Made by a program: the position numbers and the translations under genes. The notes under the pieces are model-generated. The model searched no databases and was not told where the DNA came from. It saw only the letters and a program-made list of their open reading frames with translations. From CAYSLC01 sp964431545 (GTDB lineage: Bacteria > Desulfobacterota > Desulfobacteria > Desulfobacterales > JAABSP01), in contig CAYSLC010000010.1 in assembly GCA_964431545.1 (NCBI GenBank), forward strand, positions 1-52,384: a stretch of DNA of 52,384 nt. The letters are read 5' to 3'. Below are positions 24,028-33,981 of the stretch, in pieces. The stretch's first letter is position 1, and every line of letters begins with the position of its first letter.

Positions 24028-25143
24028 TCACGGGAGCCCCCGAACGCCGAGTAACCGATGGCAGTCGTTGACGATGGCGTCCGCGGCCCACGGCCGGCCG
24101 AACCCCCGGGCGCGCAGGGTCATCCGCCGCAGCCCCTCCCGGTTCCGGACGTGGCCGATGATCCGGTCGGCCAGGGCATCCCCCCGGAGGTCGGACTGGA
24201 GGATCATCTCGGCGGCGCCGGCCGCCGCCAAGGGGGCGGCATTGAGCCGCTGATGGTCGTCCGCGGCCTGGGGAAACGGGATGAAGATGGCCGGTACCCC
24301 CAGAGCCGTGATCTCGGCCACGGTGGTGGCGCCGGCCCGTCCGATGATCAGGTCCGCTTCGGCGTACCGACGGTCCATCTCCTCGAAGAAGGCCCCGACC
24401 TCCCCGTCGATGCCCGCCTTCTCATGGGCCGCCGTCACCCACTCCCGGTCCGCGGCCCCGGTCTGGTGGATGATCCGGAGCCCCTCGATCCCGGAGAGGC
24501 GGCCGAGGGCATCAACCACCGCCCGATTGACGGGGCGGGCCCCCTGGCTCCCCCCCACCACCAGCAGATGGAATCCGGACCGGGCCCGCCTCTTCCGGGG
24601 TTCGGGGAGCAGGGGGCGCCGCGCCAGAATCTCGCGTCGGACCGGGTTCCCCGTCATTCGGATCCGGCCGCCGGCGGATCCGAACCGGGTATCCGGAAAG
24701 GAGATGTAGATCCGGCGGGCCAGGGGCGCCAGCAGCCGGTTGGTGATCCCCGGCAACCGGTTCTGCTCCTGGAGCACCACCGGGACCCCGCACCCCCAGG
24801 CGGCCACGCCCGCCGGTCCCGCCGAATAGCCGCCCAGCCCGATCACCAGATCGGGCCGGAACCTGAGGATCACCCGGAGGGACTGGCCGATCCCCAGGGG
24901 CAGGGAGACGAGGGCGCGGATCTGATTCCGGCGCCCGACCTTTTTGAGGCCCGAGGCCCGGACCGCCAGGAGGGGGAAGCCGGCCCGGCCGAGGACCGAC
25001 CGCTCAAAGGGATTGCCCGCCCCCATGAACAGAACCCGGTTTTCCGGGTTCCGCTCCATGAACTTGCTGGCGATGGCCACGCCGGGGAAGAGGTGGCCTC
25101 CGGTGCCGCCCCCCGCCAGAAGGATGTTAAGGGGTCGTCTCAC
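24028..25143 (-). CDS. murG: Lipid II synthase (GlcNAc transferase) MurG
   Basis: Encodes 371 residues. It transfers GlcNAc to lipid I on the inner membrane face. Seen: the N-terminal GGGTGGHLFPGVAIA loop, GLGGYSAGPAGVAAW, LQEQNRLPGITNRLLA, GGSQGARPVNRAV, IGRAGATTVAEITALGVPAIFIPFP and DDHQRLNA. It starts with GTG and overlaps the end of ftsW by 17 bases. Confidence 0.96.
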   Translation of the reverse strand: MRRPLNILLAGGGTGGHLFPGVAIASKFMERNPENRVLFMGAGNPFERSVLGRAGFPLLAVRASGLKKVGRRNQIRALVSLPLGIGQSLRVILRFRPDLVIGLGGYSAGPAGVAAWGCGVPVVLQEQNRLPGITNRLLAPLARRIYISFPDTRFGSAGGRIRMTGNPVRREILARRPLLPEPRKRRARSGFHLLVVGGSQGARPVNRAVVDALGRLSGIEGLRIIHQTGAADREWVTAAHEKAGIDGEVGAFFEEMDRRYAEADLIIGRAGATTVAEITALGVPAIFIPFPQAADDHQRLNAAPLAAAGAAEMILQSDLRGDALADRIIGHVRNREGLRRMTLRARGFGRPWAADAIVNDCHRLLGVRGLP

Positions 25144-26290
25144 GGCCGTTTCCCTGGTTCCTTCCGATGTTCATCAGGATCCCCACGGAGGCCATGTTCA
25201 GCAGCAGGGAGGTGCCGCCGTAGCTCACGAAGGGGAGGGTGAGCCCCTTGGTGGGCAGCAGGGCCAGCGCAACCCCCATGTTGATGCAGACCTGAAGGCC
25301 GAGGGCGATGACGATTCCGGCCGCCAGAAGGCCGGCGAAGACCTCCTTGGCCCCCATTGCGATCCGGACCCCCTTGACGATGATGATGGCGTAGAGGCCG
25401 AGGATCAGGAGCACGCCGATCAGCCCCAACTCCTCCCCGACCACCGAGAAGATGAAATCGGTGTGGGGCTCCGGCAGGTAGAAGAGTTTCTGGTACCCCC
25501 GGCCGATCCCCTTTCCCCAGAACCCGCCGCTGCCGAAGGCCATGAGGGAGTGGATGATCTGGTAGCCGCCGTCGGAGGCGTACCGCCAGGGGTCCAGGAA
25601 GCTGATGATCCGTTCCACCCGATAGGCGGCGCCGACGATGAAGACATACCCCAGGGGCACGGCCAGGGCCATCGAGAGCCCCAGGTGGATGACGGGCACG
25701 CCCCCCACGAACATCATCCCCCAGGCGGTGGCCGCGAGGATGATCACCGAGCCGAAGTCGGGCTGGAAGAGGATCATCAGGGCGAACAGCCCCACCACGA
25801 GGGCATGGGGGAGGAAGCCGATGGCAAAGTCATCCAGCCGCTCCTGTTTCTTGTCCATGGAATAGGCCAGATAGATCACCAGGACGAACCGGGCAAACTC
25901 GGACGGCTGGAAGCTCCACCCCCCCATCCGGAGCCACCGGGTGGCTCCCCCGGCGGAGACGCCCAGCTCCGGGATCTGGAGGAGCAGCAGGAAGGCGAAC
26001 GCCAGCAGGAGAAAGGGGTAGGAGAGATCCCGCAGCCACCGAAGGGGGATCCGGCGGAATGCGAACAGCACCCCGATCCCCACCAGAAAAAAGGCGGCCT
26101 GTTTCTTGAGGAAGTGGTAGTCCGATCCGTATTTCTTCAAGGCCAGGGCGGAGCTGGCGCTGTAGACCATCACCACCCCGATGCCGCAGAGGAAGAGCAC
26201 CGAAAAGAGCAGGACCAGATCGAGGCCCCTGCCGGTCTCCGGAGACGGCTCCCGCCCCACCATGACGGGCAGCCACGTCGACGCGTTCAT
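25127..26290 (-). CDS. ftsW: Septal peptidoglycan glycosyltransferase FtsW
   Basis: Encodes 387 residues and about ten transmembrane helices, the SEDS family. With FtsI it polymerises septal glycan from lipid II. Seen: GGATRWLRMGGWSFQPSEFARF (the family signature around the functional loop), LMAFGSGGFWGKGIGRGYQKLFYLPEPHTDFIFSVVGEELG carrying the catalytic Asp region, and LPTKGLTLPFVSYGGTSLL. It overlaps murD by 4 bases (ATGA). Confidence 0.95.
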   Translation of the reverse strand: MNASTWLPVMVGREPSPETGRGLDLVLLFSVLFLCGIGVVMVYSASSALALKKYGSDYHFLKKQAAFFLVGIGVLFAFRRIPLRWLRDLSYPFLLLAFAFLLLLQIPELGVSAGGATRWLRMGGWSFQPSEFARFVLVIYLAYSMDKKQERLDDFAIGFLPHALVVGLFALMILFQPDFGSVIILAATAWGMMFVGGVPVIHLGLSMALAVPLGYVFIVGAAYRVERIISFLDPWRYASDGGYQIIHSLMAFGSGGFWGKGIGRGYQKLFYLPEPHTDFIFSVVGEELGLIGVLLILGLYAIIIVKGVRIAMGAKEVFAGLLAAGIVIALGLQVCINMGVALALLPTKGLTLPFVSYGGTSLLLNMASVGILMNIGRNQGNGRETTP

Positions 26291-27648
26291 GCGCCCGCCC
26301 CCCGTAGCCCCCCCACCAGGCGCCGGAAGTGGTCTCCCCGCCGGGCATAGGACCCGTACTGGTCGAAGCTGGCGCAGGCCGGCGAAAGGAGGACCACCTC
26401 GCCCGGCGCCGCCCGCCGGGAGGCTTCGGAGACCGCCTCGGCCATCCCCGGCACCACCGTCACGGGGGCCACGCCGCCCAAGGTCTCCCGGAGAAGCCCT
26501 CCGGCTTCGCCCATGGCCACCAGTCGTTTGACCCGTCCACGGAGGGCGGGACCGAGGAGGGTGAAATCGGTCCCCTTGTCCCGGCCGCCGGCGATGAGGA
26601 CCACCGGGGCGTCGAAGGTCTCCAGGGCCCGGATCACCGCATCGAGGTTGGTCGCCTTGGAATCGTTGAAATAGCGCACGCCGTTTTTCGTCCCCACATA
26701 CTCCATCCGATGGGGGAGCCCCCGGAAGTCACGCACGGCCCGGCGAACCCCGTCGAGGGTGGCGCCGGCGGCCCTGGCGGCCAGGCACGCCGCCGCCGCG
26801 TTCTCCTGATTGTGGCCCCCCTGGAGGGCCAGTCCGGTCAGGGAGATGGACGCCCCATCGTCGGCGGGCGTCCGAAACCGGAGGCCTCCGTCCACCACGT
26901 CGACCCCGTCCTCCCCCGGACCCCGTCCCGAAAAGAACAAGGTCTTTGCCGGAATCCGGTCCGCCAGGGAGCGCACCCGGGCATCGAGTCCGCTGATCAC
27001 CGCGGTATCGGAAGGCTTCTGGTTCTCGAACAGGCGGGCCTTGCTCTTCAGGTAGGCGGCCATGTCCGGATACCGGTCCTGGTGGTCCGGGGTGACGTTG
27101 AGCAGCACCGCCACCCGGGGCCGGAAGTTTTCGATGGTGTCGAGCTGGAAACTGCTCAACTCCGCCACCACGACCTCGGCCGGACGGCTCCGTTCCAGGT
27201 ATCCGATCAAAGGATCTCCGATATTGCCCCCGGTGAAGATGTCGAAACCCGACGCTTCGAGCATCCGGGAGATCAGCGCCGTGGTGGTGGTCTTGCCGTT
27301 GGTGCCGCTCACCGCGACCACGGGGGCATCGATGAACCGGGAGGCCAGTTCGATCTCCCCCACCACGGGGACCCCCGCCGCCCGGACCCGTTCGATCTCC
27401 GGCAGGGTGTGGGGGACGCCGGGGCTCAGGACCACGGCGTCGACGCCGTCGAAAAGGGACGCCGGATGCCCCCCAAAAACCGCGCGGACCCCCAGCTTCC
27501 GCAATGGGGGGAGAACGTCCCCGAAGGCGTCCTCCTTTCGGGCATCGGCCACGGTGACCGCCCCGCCCCGCCCCGCGAGAAACCGGGCGGCGGCGGCGCC
27601 GGAGACGCCGAGTCCCACCACCACGAATCGCCGCCCCTCGATCTCCAT
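26287..27648 (-). CDS. murD: UDP-N-acetylmuramoylalanine--D-glutamate ligase MurD
   Basis: Encodes 453 residues from ATG 27648 (MEIEGRRFVVVGLGVSG). It adds D-Glu to UDP-MurNAc-L-Ala. Seen: the N-terminal Rossmann motif, P-loop VSGTNGKTTTT, NVTPDHQDRYPDM, GLPHRMEYVG, YFNDSKATNLDAVI and LLSPACASFDQY. The frame is open to 27744, but that part overlaps mraY and has no homology. It starts 8 bases after the mraY stop. Confidence 0.96.
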   Translation of the reverse strand: MEIEGRRFVVVGLGVSGAAAARFLAGRGGAVTVADARKEDAFGDVLPPLRKLGVRAVFGGHPASLFDGVDAVVLSPGVPHTLPEIERVRAAGVPVVGEIELASRFIDAPVVAVSGTNGKTTTTALISRMLEASGFDIFTGGNIGDPLIGYLERSRPAEVVVAELSSFQLDTIENFRPRVAVLLNVTPDHQDRYPDMAAYLKSKARLFENQKPSDTAVISGLDARVRSLADRIPAKTLFFSGRGPGEDGVDVVDGGLRFRTPADDGASISLTGLALQGGHNQENAAAACLAARAAGATLDGVRRAVRDFRGLPHRMEYVGTKNGVRYFNDSKATNLDAVIRALETFDAPVVLIAGGRDKGTDFTLLGPALRGRVKRLVAMGEAGGLLRETLGGVAPVTVVPGMAEAVSEASRRAAPGEVVLLSPACASFDQYGSYARRGDHFRRLVGGLRGAGA

Positions 27649-27656
27649 GCCGGCCC

Positions 27657-28736
27657 CTACCGCAGCTTCAGGGTGCTCAAGGAGATCAGGGCCAAGGTGA
27701 TGGCCACGATCCAGAACCGGACGATCACCTTGGGCTCCGGCCACCCCTTGAGTTCAAAATGGTGGTGGAGGGGAGCCATCCGAAAGATCCGACGGCCGTT
27801 GGTCATCTTGAAGAACCCCACCTGGAAGATCACCGACAGGACCTCGATGACGAAAAGGCCGCCCACCAGCACCAGGAGGATCTCCTGTTTGGCGATCACG
27901 GCCACGGCGCCGATGGCCCCGCCCAGGGAGAGGGACCCCACATCCCCCATGAAGATCTGGGCCGGGTAGGTATTGAACCAGAGGAACCCCAGCCCGGCCC
28001 CGGCCAGGACCCCGCAGAAGACGCTGATCTCCCCGGAGCCCACGACGTAGGGGATCTGGAGGTAGCCGGCGATCTCCACGTGGCCGGCCACATAGGTGAA
28101 GATCATGTAGGTCACCGATACGATGATCACCGGTCCGGTGGCCAGACCGTCCAGGCCGTCGGTGAGGTTGACCGCGTTGGAGGTGCCCACGATGACCAAG
28201 GCGGCGAACAGGATGTACCCCCATCCCAGATCGGGGTGGAGGTTCTTGAACAGAGGGACCGTCAGCCGGGTGTCCGACTCTGGGCAGATGAAGACCAGGA
28301 ACCCCGCCAAAAGAGCGAAAAGGATCTGCAGGAGGAGCTTGCCCCGGACCGTCAGCCCCATGTTCCGCTTTTTCACCTGCATGAGGTAGTCGTCGGCGAA
28401 GCCGATGGCGCCGTAGCTGACGGTGACGAGGAGCACCACCCAGACGTAGAGGTTGGTCAGGTCGGCCCACAGGAGCGTGGAGACCACCATGGCGAAGATG
28501 ATCAGCACCCCGCCCATGGTGGGGGTGCCCGCCTTCTTGTGGTGGCTTTCGGGCCCCTCCTCCCGGATGTACTGGCCCACCTGCATGCGGCGGAGCCGGC
28601 GGATCACCCAGGGGCCGCAGAGAAAACAGATCAGAAAGGCGGTCAGGCCGGCATAGATGGTCCGGAAGGTGATGTACCGAAATACGTTGAAGACGGAGAT
28701 GTAGGAGTGGAGCGGATATAAGAAGTGGTAGAGCAT
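27657..28736 (-). CDS. mraY: Phospho-N-acetylmuramoyl-pentapeptide-transferase MraY
   Basis: Encodes 359 residues from ATG 28736 (MLYHFLYPLHSYISVFNVF) and ten transmembrane helices. It makes lipid I from UDP-MurNAc-pentapeptide and undecaprenyl phosphate. Seen: KKAGTPTMGG, the Mg-binding FADDYLM, NAVNLTDGLDGLA, FMGDVGSLSLGG and the MAPLHHHFELKGW histidine motif. Its start shares one base with the murF stop (TGATG). Confidence 0.97.
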   Translation of the reverse strand: MLYHFLYPLHSYISVFNVFRYITFRTIYAGLTAFLICFLCGPWVIRRLRRMQVGQYIREEGPESHHKKAGTPTMGGVLIIFAMVVSTLLWADLTNLYVWVVLLVTVSYGAIGFADDYLMQVKKRNMGLTVRGKLLLQILFALLAGFLVFICPESDTRLTVPLFKNLHPDLGWGYILFAALVIVGTSNAVNLTDGLDGLATGPVIIVSVTYMIFTYVAGHVEIAGYLQIPYVVGSGEISVFCGVLAGAGLGFLWFNTYPAQIFMGDVGSLSLGGAIGAVAVIAKQEILLVLVGGLFVIEVLSVIFQVGFFKMTNGRRIFRMAPLHHHFELKGWPEPKVIVRFWIVAITLALISLSTLKLR

Positions 28737-30199
28737 CAGCCGGCCTTCAGTTCCCTTTCCATTTTTTCCACGAAAATTTCCATGCCCATGGCCCGGGAGC
28801 CCTTGACCAGCACCCAGTCCCCCGGAGAAAGCTCCGCCGGCAACGCTGCTTCGATCTCCCCGTGGTCGCCCACGCGGACATCGCCGGGGCCCATGCCGGC
28901 GGCCAGGGCCCCGGCGGCCACCTCCCGGCCCAGGGGACCCACGGCATAGAGCCGCGCGACCCCCGATCGGGCGGCCAGGGTCCCGATCTCCCGGTGGAGT
29001 TCGGCGGCGAAGTCGCCCAGTTCGAACATATCCCCGCACACCAGGACGGCCCGGCCCGAACCCTTCAGGGAGATCAGGGTCCGGATGGCCGCCGCCATGG
29101 AGCCGGGGTTGGCGTTGTATGTATCATCGATGAGACGGATCCCGCCGGCCAGGGTTTTGACATTCAACCGTCCCTTGACCGGTCGGAAGGCGCGGAGTCC
29201 CCGGGCGATCTCCGCCGGGTCCATCCCCATCCCATGGCCGACCGCGGCCGCGGCCAGGGCATTGGATACCATGAATGTGCCGGGGATCGCAAGATGAACC
29301 GTTGCCGACCGACCATCCGGAAACACGATGGTGAAATCGGTCCCCGCCACATGGGGTTCGACCCCCGTGGCCCGGACGTCGGCGTCCTCCGACAGGCCGA
29401 AAAAAAGCGCCCGGCCCGGTCCTTTTCCCGATGCTTTCAGTCGACGATGGATCTCCGCCACCCGATGGTCCTCCCCGTTCAAGACCGCCGTCCCGTCGGA
29501 CCGCATCTCTTCCAGAAGCTCCCCCTTGGCGGCCATGATCCCCTCCATGGAGCCGACCCCCTCCAGGTGGGCCGGGCCGATGTTGGTGATCACCCCGATG
29601 TCCGGATCGCAGATCCGGGTCAGCCGCCGGATCTCCCCCGGATGGTTCATCCCCAGCTCCACCACGGCCCGGCGGTGGTCGGGGGTGAGTTCCAGGAGGG
29701 TGAGGGGGAGACCGATCTCATTGTTGAAGTTGCCCCGGGAGGAGAGGGTGTTGAAACGGCCCTCCAGCACGGCGGCGGTCATGGCCCGGGTGGTGGTCTT
29801 GCCGTTGGAGCCGGTGACGGCCGCCAATTGGATACCGGCGCGGCGCCGCTGATGGGCGGCGAGCCTTCCCAGCCCTTCGGTGGTCTCCCGGACCGCCACA
29901 CAGGCGACCCCCCGCCGGCGCCAAAGGTCGATGGGGAAGCCGCCGGCCGCATCGGCGGCGATCAGAACCCCTTTGACGCCGGCCTCCACCACCCCGGGGA
30001 CGAAGGTGTGGGCGTCGTGGGTCTCCCCCCGGAGGGCGACGAAGAAATCCTTGTCCGTGGCCTTCCGGGAGTCGGTGGAGATCCCGTGAAACACTCGGTC
30101 CCCGGGGCCGCTCAGCAGGTCCCCGCCGGTGGCTTCCAGGATCCGGGCGGTGGTCCAGGGGATGGGGGCGTGGGGATCGGTCTCCATGGCGGGCTCCAT
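28736..30199 (-). CDS. murF: UDP-N-acetylmuramoyl-tripeptide--D-alanyl-D-alanine ligase MurF
   Basis: Encodes 487 residues from ATG 30199 (MEPAMETDPHAPIPW). It adds D-Ala-D-Ala to the UDP-MurNAc tripeptide. Seen: a GISTDSRKATDKDFFVALRG N-terminal domain, P-loop VTGSNGKTTTRAM, NIGPAHLEGVGSMEGIMAAKGELLE, GRLNVKTLAGGIRLIDDTYNANPGSMAAAI and GDMFELG. An in-frame GTG at 30220 overlaps the murE stop (GTGA) and would add 7 residues. The ATG is chosen because GGAGG lies 8 bases upstream. Confidence 0.94.
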   Translation of the reverse strand: MEPAMETDPHAPIPWTTARILEATGGDLLSGPGDRVFHGISTDSRKATDKDFFVALRGETHDAHTFVPGVVEAGVKGVLIAADAAGGFPIDLWRRRGVACVAVRETTEGLGRLAAHQRRRAGIQLAAVTGSNGKTTTRAMTAAVLEGRFNTLSSRGNFNNEIGLPLTLLELTPDHRRAVVELGMNHPGEIRRLTRICDPDIGVITNIGPAHLEGVGSMEGIMAAKGELLEEMRSDGTAVLNGEDHRVAEIHRRLKASGKGPGRALFFGLSEDADVRATGVEPHVAGTDFTIVFPDGRSATVHLAIPGTFMVSNALAAAAVGHGMGMDPAEIARGLRAFRPVKGRLNVKTLAGGIRLIDDTYNANPGSMAAAIRTLISLKGSGRAVLVCGDMFELGDFAAELHREIGTLAARSGVARLYAVGPLGREVAAGALAAGMGPGDVRVGDHGEIEAALPAELSPGDWVLVKGSRAMGMEIFVEKMERELKAG

Positions 30200-30216
30200 C
30201 GGCGGTTCCTCCGTCG

Positions 30217-31785
30217 TCACGGTCTCGTCGGGTTCGGATATCGGTCCAGGGCCTTTCGGGCCACGGCGCGGTCGTCGAAGGGGAGCGTCCGGTCGCCGAC
30301 CACCTGGTAGGTCTCATGCCCCTTTCCGGCGATGAGGAGGATGTCCCCCGGCCGGGAGGCACGCACCCCCAGGTCGATGGCCTTGCGCCGGTCGGGCTCC
30401 ACGGCGTACCCCGGCGCCGCCGCCTCCGGAAGTTCCTCTGGTGTATACCGGCGCCGGACGGCCGGCCCGGGGGTCCCGGGCCGGGCCACCCCCGGCAGGA
30501 TGTCGTCGATGATGGCGGTGGGGGGTTCCGTCCTGGGGTTGTCCGAGGTGACGATGGTCAGGTCGGACAGCTCCCCGGCGATCCGGCCCATTTTCGGCCG
30601 CTTGTCCCGGTCCCGGTCGCCGCCGCATCCGAAGACGGTGATGATCCTGGCGGCGGCGCGCCGCCGGAGGGTTTGAAGGACGTTCTCCAATGCCGCGGGG
30701 GTATGGGCGTAATCGACGTAGACGAACCGGCCGAGGTCGTTTTCCACCGGTTCCAGACGTCCCGGAACCGCCCTCAGCCCCTCGATCCCCTCCCGGATCG
30801 CATCCAGGGGGACCCCCAGCGCGATCCCGACCCCCACGGCGCACAGGATGTTCTCCAGGTTGTACCCCCCCACCAGGGCGGACCGGAAATCGAAGGGCCC
30901 GGCCGGGGTCCGGATCCGCCCGGCCATCCCGTCGAGTTCATCCCTCGACAGCCGGGCCCATACCCGGTTCTCTTCGCCGTCACCCACGGTGATGCAGGTG
31001 AAGGAAATCGCATCGGCCAGCTCCCGCCCCTTGGGATCGTTGCGGTTGACCACCGCGGCGGCCCGCTTGCATCCTCCCCCCAGATGGCGGGTGAAGAGCG
31101 ACCGTTTGCTCTCCCAGTATCCGGCCATGTCCCGGTGGTGGTCGAGGTGGTCCTGGCTCAGGTTGGTGAAGACCCCCACATCGAAATGGCACCCGTCGAG
31201 GCGGTGGAGGTCGAGGGCATGGGAGGAGGCCTCCATGACCACGTGGGTCACCCCCCCGGCCGCCATCTCGGCCAGGATCCGCTGGAGTTCCGGGGCCTCG
31301 GGCGTGGTCATGGGCGCCGGCGTGTCCCGCCCGTTGTACCGATAGTTGATGGTGCCGATGACCCCCGCCCGGAATCCGGCCCGGACAAGGATCTTTTCCA
31401 CGAGGTAGGTCAGGGTGGTCTTGCCGTTGGTGCCGGTGATGCCCACGAGACGAAGGTCCCTGGAGGGGTCCCCATGAAACCGGCCGGAGATGAGGGCCAG
31501 GGCGGAACGGGCGTTCTCCACCCCGGCCCAGGGGAGGGCCAGGGATCTCAGTTCCCCGGCCACGCCGTCGAGGCGGTCCCGCTGGACCACCAGGGCGGCG
31601 GCGCCGGCGGCCGCGGCCCGAGCCAGGAAGGCGTGCCCGTCGACCTTGAACCCCGGAACGGCCACGAAGAGCCCGCCGGGCGCCATCTCGGCGGATCGGT
31701 GGGAGACGAGGCGGATCTCCGGATCGGAGGAAGGGCCGCCCGTGGCGACGGGGAAGGCCGCGGCGGCCAGTCTGGAGAACTTCAT
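30217..31785 (-). CDS. murE: UDP-MurNAc-tripeptide synthetase MurE (meso-DAP type)
   Basis: Encodes 522 residues from ATG 31785 (MKFSRLAAAAF). It adds the third residue of the stem peptide. Seen: P-loop ITGTNGKTTLTY, TTPEAPELQRIL, VMEASSHALDLHRLDGCHFDVGVF, LSQDHLDHH, YAHTPAALENVL and SDNPRTEPP. The DNPR motif is the one that selects meso-diaminopimelate, as in Gram-negative bacteria. It overlaps the ftsI stop by 4 bases (ATGA). Confidence 0.96.
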   Translation of the reverse strand: MKFSRLAAAAFPVATGGPSSDPEIRLVSHRSAEMAPGGLFVAVPGFKVDGHAFLARAAAAGAAALVVQRDRLDGVAGELRSLALPWAGVENARSALALISGRFHGDPSRDLRLVGITGTNGKTTLTYLVEKILVRAGFRAGVIGTINYRYNGRDTPAPMTTPEAPELQRILAEMAAGGVTHVVMEASSHALDLHRLDGCHFDVGVFTNLSQDHLDHHRDMAGYWESKRSLFTRHLGGGCKRAAAVVNRNDPKGRELADAISFTCITVGDGEENRVWARLSRDELDGMAGRIRTPAGPFDFRSALVGGYNLENILCAVGVGIALGVPLDAIREGIEGLRAVPGRLEPVENDLGRFVYVDYAHTPAALENVLQTLRRRAAARIITVFGCGGDRDRDKRPKMGRIAGELSDLTIVTSDNPRTEPPTAIIDDILPGVARPGTPGPAVRRRYTPEELPEAAAPGYAVEPDRRKAIDLGVRASRPGDILLIAGKGHETYQVVGDRTLPFDDRAVARKALDRYPNPTRP

Positions 31786-33518
31786 CCGGGATTGCCCGAC
31801 CACCGGGAGGCCGTCAGACGGTTCATCTCCATCCACGGCGGAATGTTCAGATAGTTGAGGGTCTGATTGGCGATCTTCCCGAAGACCGGGGCGGCCACCG
31901 TACCGCCGTAATGGTCGGTCTTCGGCTCATCGATGATCACCAGGATGGCCACCGCCGGCCTTTCGGCGGGGACGAAGCCCACGAAAGAGGCGAGATACTT
32001 GCCCTCGGCATAGGCCCCGGTCTCGTCGATCTTCTGGGCGGTTCCCGTCTTCCCGCACACGGCGTACCCCTCCAGGGCGGCGTTGCCGCCCGTGCCCCCG
32101 TCGTTGACCACCTCTTTCATGATCCCCTTGACGATGGCGGCCGTCTTTGCGGAGATGACCCGGCGGACGGCCTGGGGGCCGAAGGTCTTGATGGGGCGAT
32201 CGGCCGCGTCGGTCATGGCCCGGACCACGTAGGGCCGCATGAGGAGTCCGTCGTTGGCGATGGCACAGACGGCGGTGATCAGCTGAACGGCCGAGACGGA
32301 GAGGCCGTGGCCGAAGGAGATGGTCCCCGTATGGATCTGGGTCCAGCGGGACAGGGGGCTCAGGCTTCCCGAGGTCTCTCCGGGGCAATCGATCCCTGTC
32401 TTTTCACCGAAACCGAAATCCCGGAACGCCCGGTAGAGGGGTTCCGGGCCGATGGCCTCGCTGATCTTCACCGCTCCGATGTTGCTGGAGACCTTGATGA
32501 TCTCCTCCAGGGTCAGCCATCCGTGGGGCTGGGTGTCGTGGATGGTCTCCTCCCCCACCCGGTAGGCGCCGTTTTCACAGAAGAAGATGGCCTCGGAACT
32601 CAAGCCTCCGTATTCCAGGGCCGCCGAGGCGCTGAAGATCTTCACCGTCGATCCGGGCTCGAACGCATCGGTGACCGCGCGGTTCCGCCACCGGTTCCGA
32701 TCGAACTTGTCAAAGGCGTTGGGGTTGAAGAAGGGGTGGTGGGCCACCGCCAGAAGGGCCCCGGTCCGGGGCACCATGACGATGGCGATCCCGGAACTCC
32801 CGCCGTGGGCCTTCACCCCCTCTTCCAGGGCCTTTTCGGCGATATACTGGATCGTCCGGTCGATGGTGAGGACCAGGTTGGCGCCGTTGTGATCGGAGAA
32901 AACGGCCGCGTCGGAACCGAAGCCGCGGCCCAGGGCATCCTTCAGGACCGTGTATTCGCCGACCCCCCCCTTCAGGTAGGCGTCGTAGTGGAACTCCAGC
33001 CCTTCGAGTCCCCTGCCGTCGATGCCGGTGAAGCCGAGGAGCTGGGCCGCCAGCATCCGGTTGGGGTAGAACCGGCTGTGTTCGGGGATGAAGCCGATGC
33101 CCCGGAGGTTGAGGCTCCGGACCCGGTCCCGCTCCCTCGGGGTCACCTGGCGTTTGATCCAGGCGAAGGAGCGGTCCGAAGAGAGCTTCCGGTGGAGGGA
33201 TCTGGAGTTGAGCCGCAGGGCGTCCGCCAGGGACCTGGCGTAGACGTCCGGGGCCTCGACCCTCTTGGGATAGGCGGCCACGGAGGTGACGTCGATGCTC
33301 AGGGCCAGCTCCCGTCCGTTGCTGTCGAGGATGGCCCCCCGCTTCCCGGCTCGGGTCAGGGATCGCTCGTACTCCACCGACGCCTTCTGGGAGAGCCAGG
33401 ACTTCTGAAGGATCTGGACGCAGAAGGCCCGGATCCCGATGGCGCCGAGGAACACACAAAAGAAGATCCCCACCAGGCGGATCCGGAACCTGAGTTCTCT
33501 CCGTTTGCCGTTTTTCAT
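31782..33518 (-). CDS. ftsI: Septal peptidoglycan transpeptidase FtsI (PBP3)
   Basis: Encodes 578 residues. A short basic cytoplasmic tail and one transmembrane helix (about 12-36) are followed by the class B PBP pedestal (GAILDSNGRELALSIDVTS) and the transpeptidase domain. Active-site motifs: SxxK at Ser290-Lys293 (EPGSTVK), SxN at 344-346 (SSN) and KTG at 490-492 (CGKTGTAQK). No PASTA domains. It crosslinks septal peptidoglycan with FtsW. It follows ftsL by 10 bases. Confidence 0.96.
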   Translation of the reverse strand: MKNGKRRELRFRIRLVGIFFCVFLGAIGIRAFCVQILQKSWLSQKASVEYERSLTRAGKRGAILDSNGRELALSIDVTSVAAYPKRVEAPDVYARSLADALRLNSRSLHRKLSSDRSFAWIKRQVTPRERDRVRSLNLRGIGFIPEHSRFYPNRMLAAQLLGFTGIDGRGLEGLEFHYDAYLKGGVGEYTVLKDALGRGFGSDAAVFSDHNGANLVLTIDRTIQYIAEKALEEGVKAHGGSSGIAIVMVPRTGALLAVAHHPFFNPNAFDKFDRNRWRNRAVTDAFEPGSTVKIFSASAALEYGGLSSEAIFFCENGAYRVGEETIHDTQPHGWLTLEEIIKVSSNIGAVKISEAIGPEPLYRAFRDFGFGEKTGIDCPGETSGSLSPLSRWTQIHTGTISFGHGLSVSAVQLITAVCAIANDGLLMRPYVVRAMTDAADRPIKTFGPQAVRRVISAKTAAIVKGIMKEVVNDGGTGGNAALEGYAVCGKTGTAQKIDETGAYAEGKYLASFVGFVPAERPAVAILVIIDEPKTDHYGGTVAAPVFGKIANQTLNYLNIPPWMEMNRLTASRWSGNPG

Positions 33519-33528
33519 GGGCGGTCGG

Positions 33529-33981
33529 TCAGGGCACCACGATGATCTGATCGGGCCCGGGGGTCCTGAGCCCCAATTGGAACCGGGCGATCTTGGCGAT
33601 CCGGTCCGGGGATTTCAGACGGGCAAGTTCGATTTTATAGCTGTTCTGGGCGGCCCGGAGGCTCTGGTTGGTCTCCGCGGCCTGGCTGATCTCGTATCCC
33701 AGTTGGATGCATTGGACCCGGCACCAGGTATAGAACAGGAGCTGGGCGATGAAGACCCCCAGCACCAGGGTCCAGATCCCGATGACCTTTAGGCTTCGCT
33801 CGGATCCCGCCGGCCTGCCGGAGGGGCGGTGATCTTTTCCGCGACCCGGAGCTTCGCGCTTCTCGCCAGGGGATTTCGGCTGATCTCCGCCGACGTCGGC
33901 CGAAGGGGCTTCCGGTTCAACCGGCGCAGGGAGGTATTCCCGCCGCAGATACATTTGGGGAACTCTGGCGGACAGCTGCAT
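33529..33981 (-). CDS. ftsL: Cell division protein FtsL, start inside rsmH
   Basis: Encodes 150 residues from ATG 33981 (MQLSARVPQMYLRREYLP), which has GGAG 5 bases upstream. A Pro/Glu/Arg-rich cytoplasmic tail of about 65 residues precedes one transmembrane helix (about 67-87, VIGIWTLVLGVFIAQLLFY). A short periplasmic coiled coil (YEISQAAETNQSLRAAQNSYKIELARL) and a LKSPDRIAKIARFQLGLRTP tail typical of FtsL follow. No ATG, GTG or TTG in this frame lies between the rsmH stop and the membrane helix. The gene must therefore begin inside rsmH, overlapping it by 193 bases (166 if ATG 33954 is used). Confidence 0.82.
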   Translation of the reverse strand: MQLSARVPQMYLRREYLPAPVEPEAPSADVGGDQPKSPGEKREAPGRGKDHRPSGRPAGSERSLKVIGIWTLVLGVFIAQLLFYTWCRVQCIQLGYEISQAAETNQSLRAAQNSYKIELARLKSPDRIAKIARFQLGLRTPGPDQIIVVP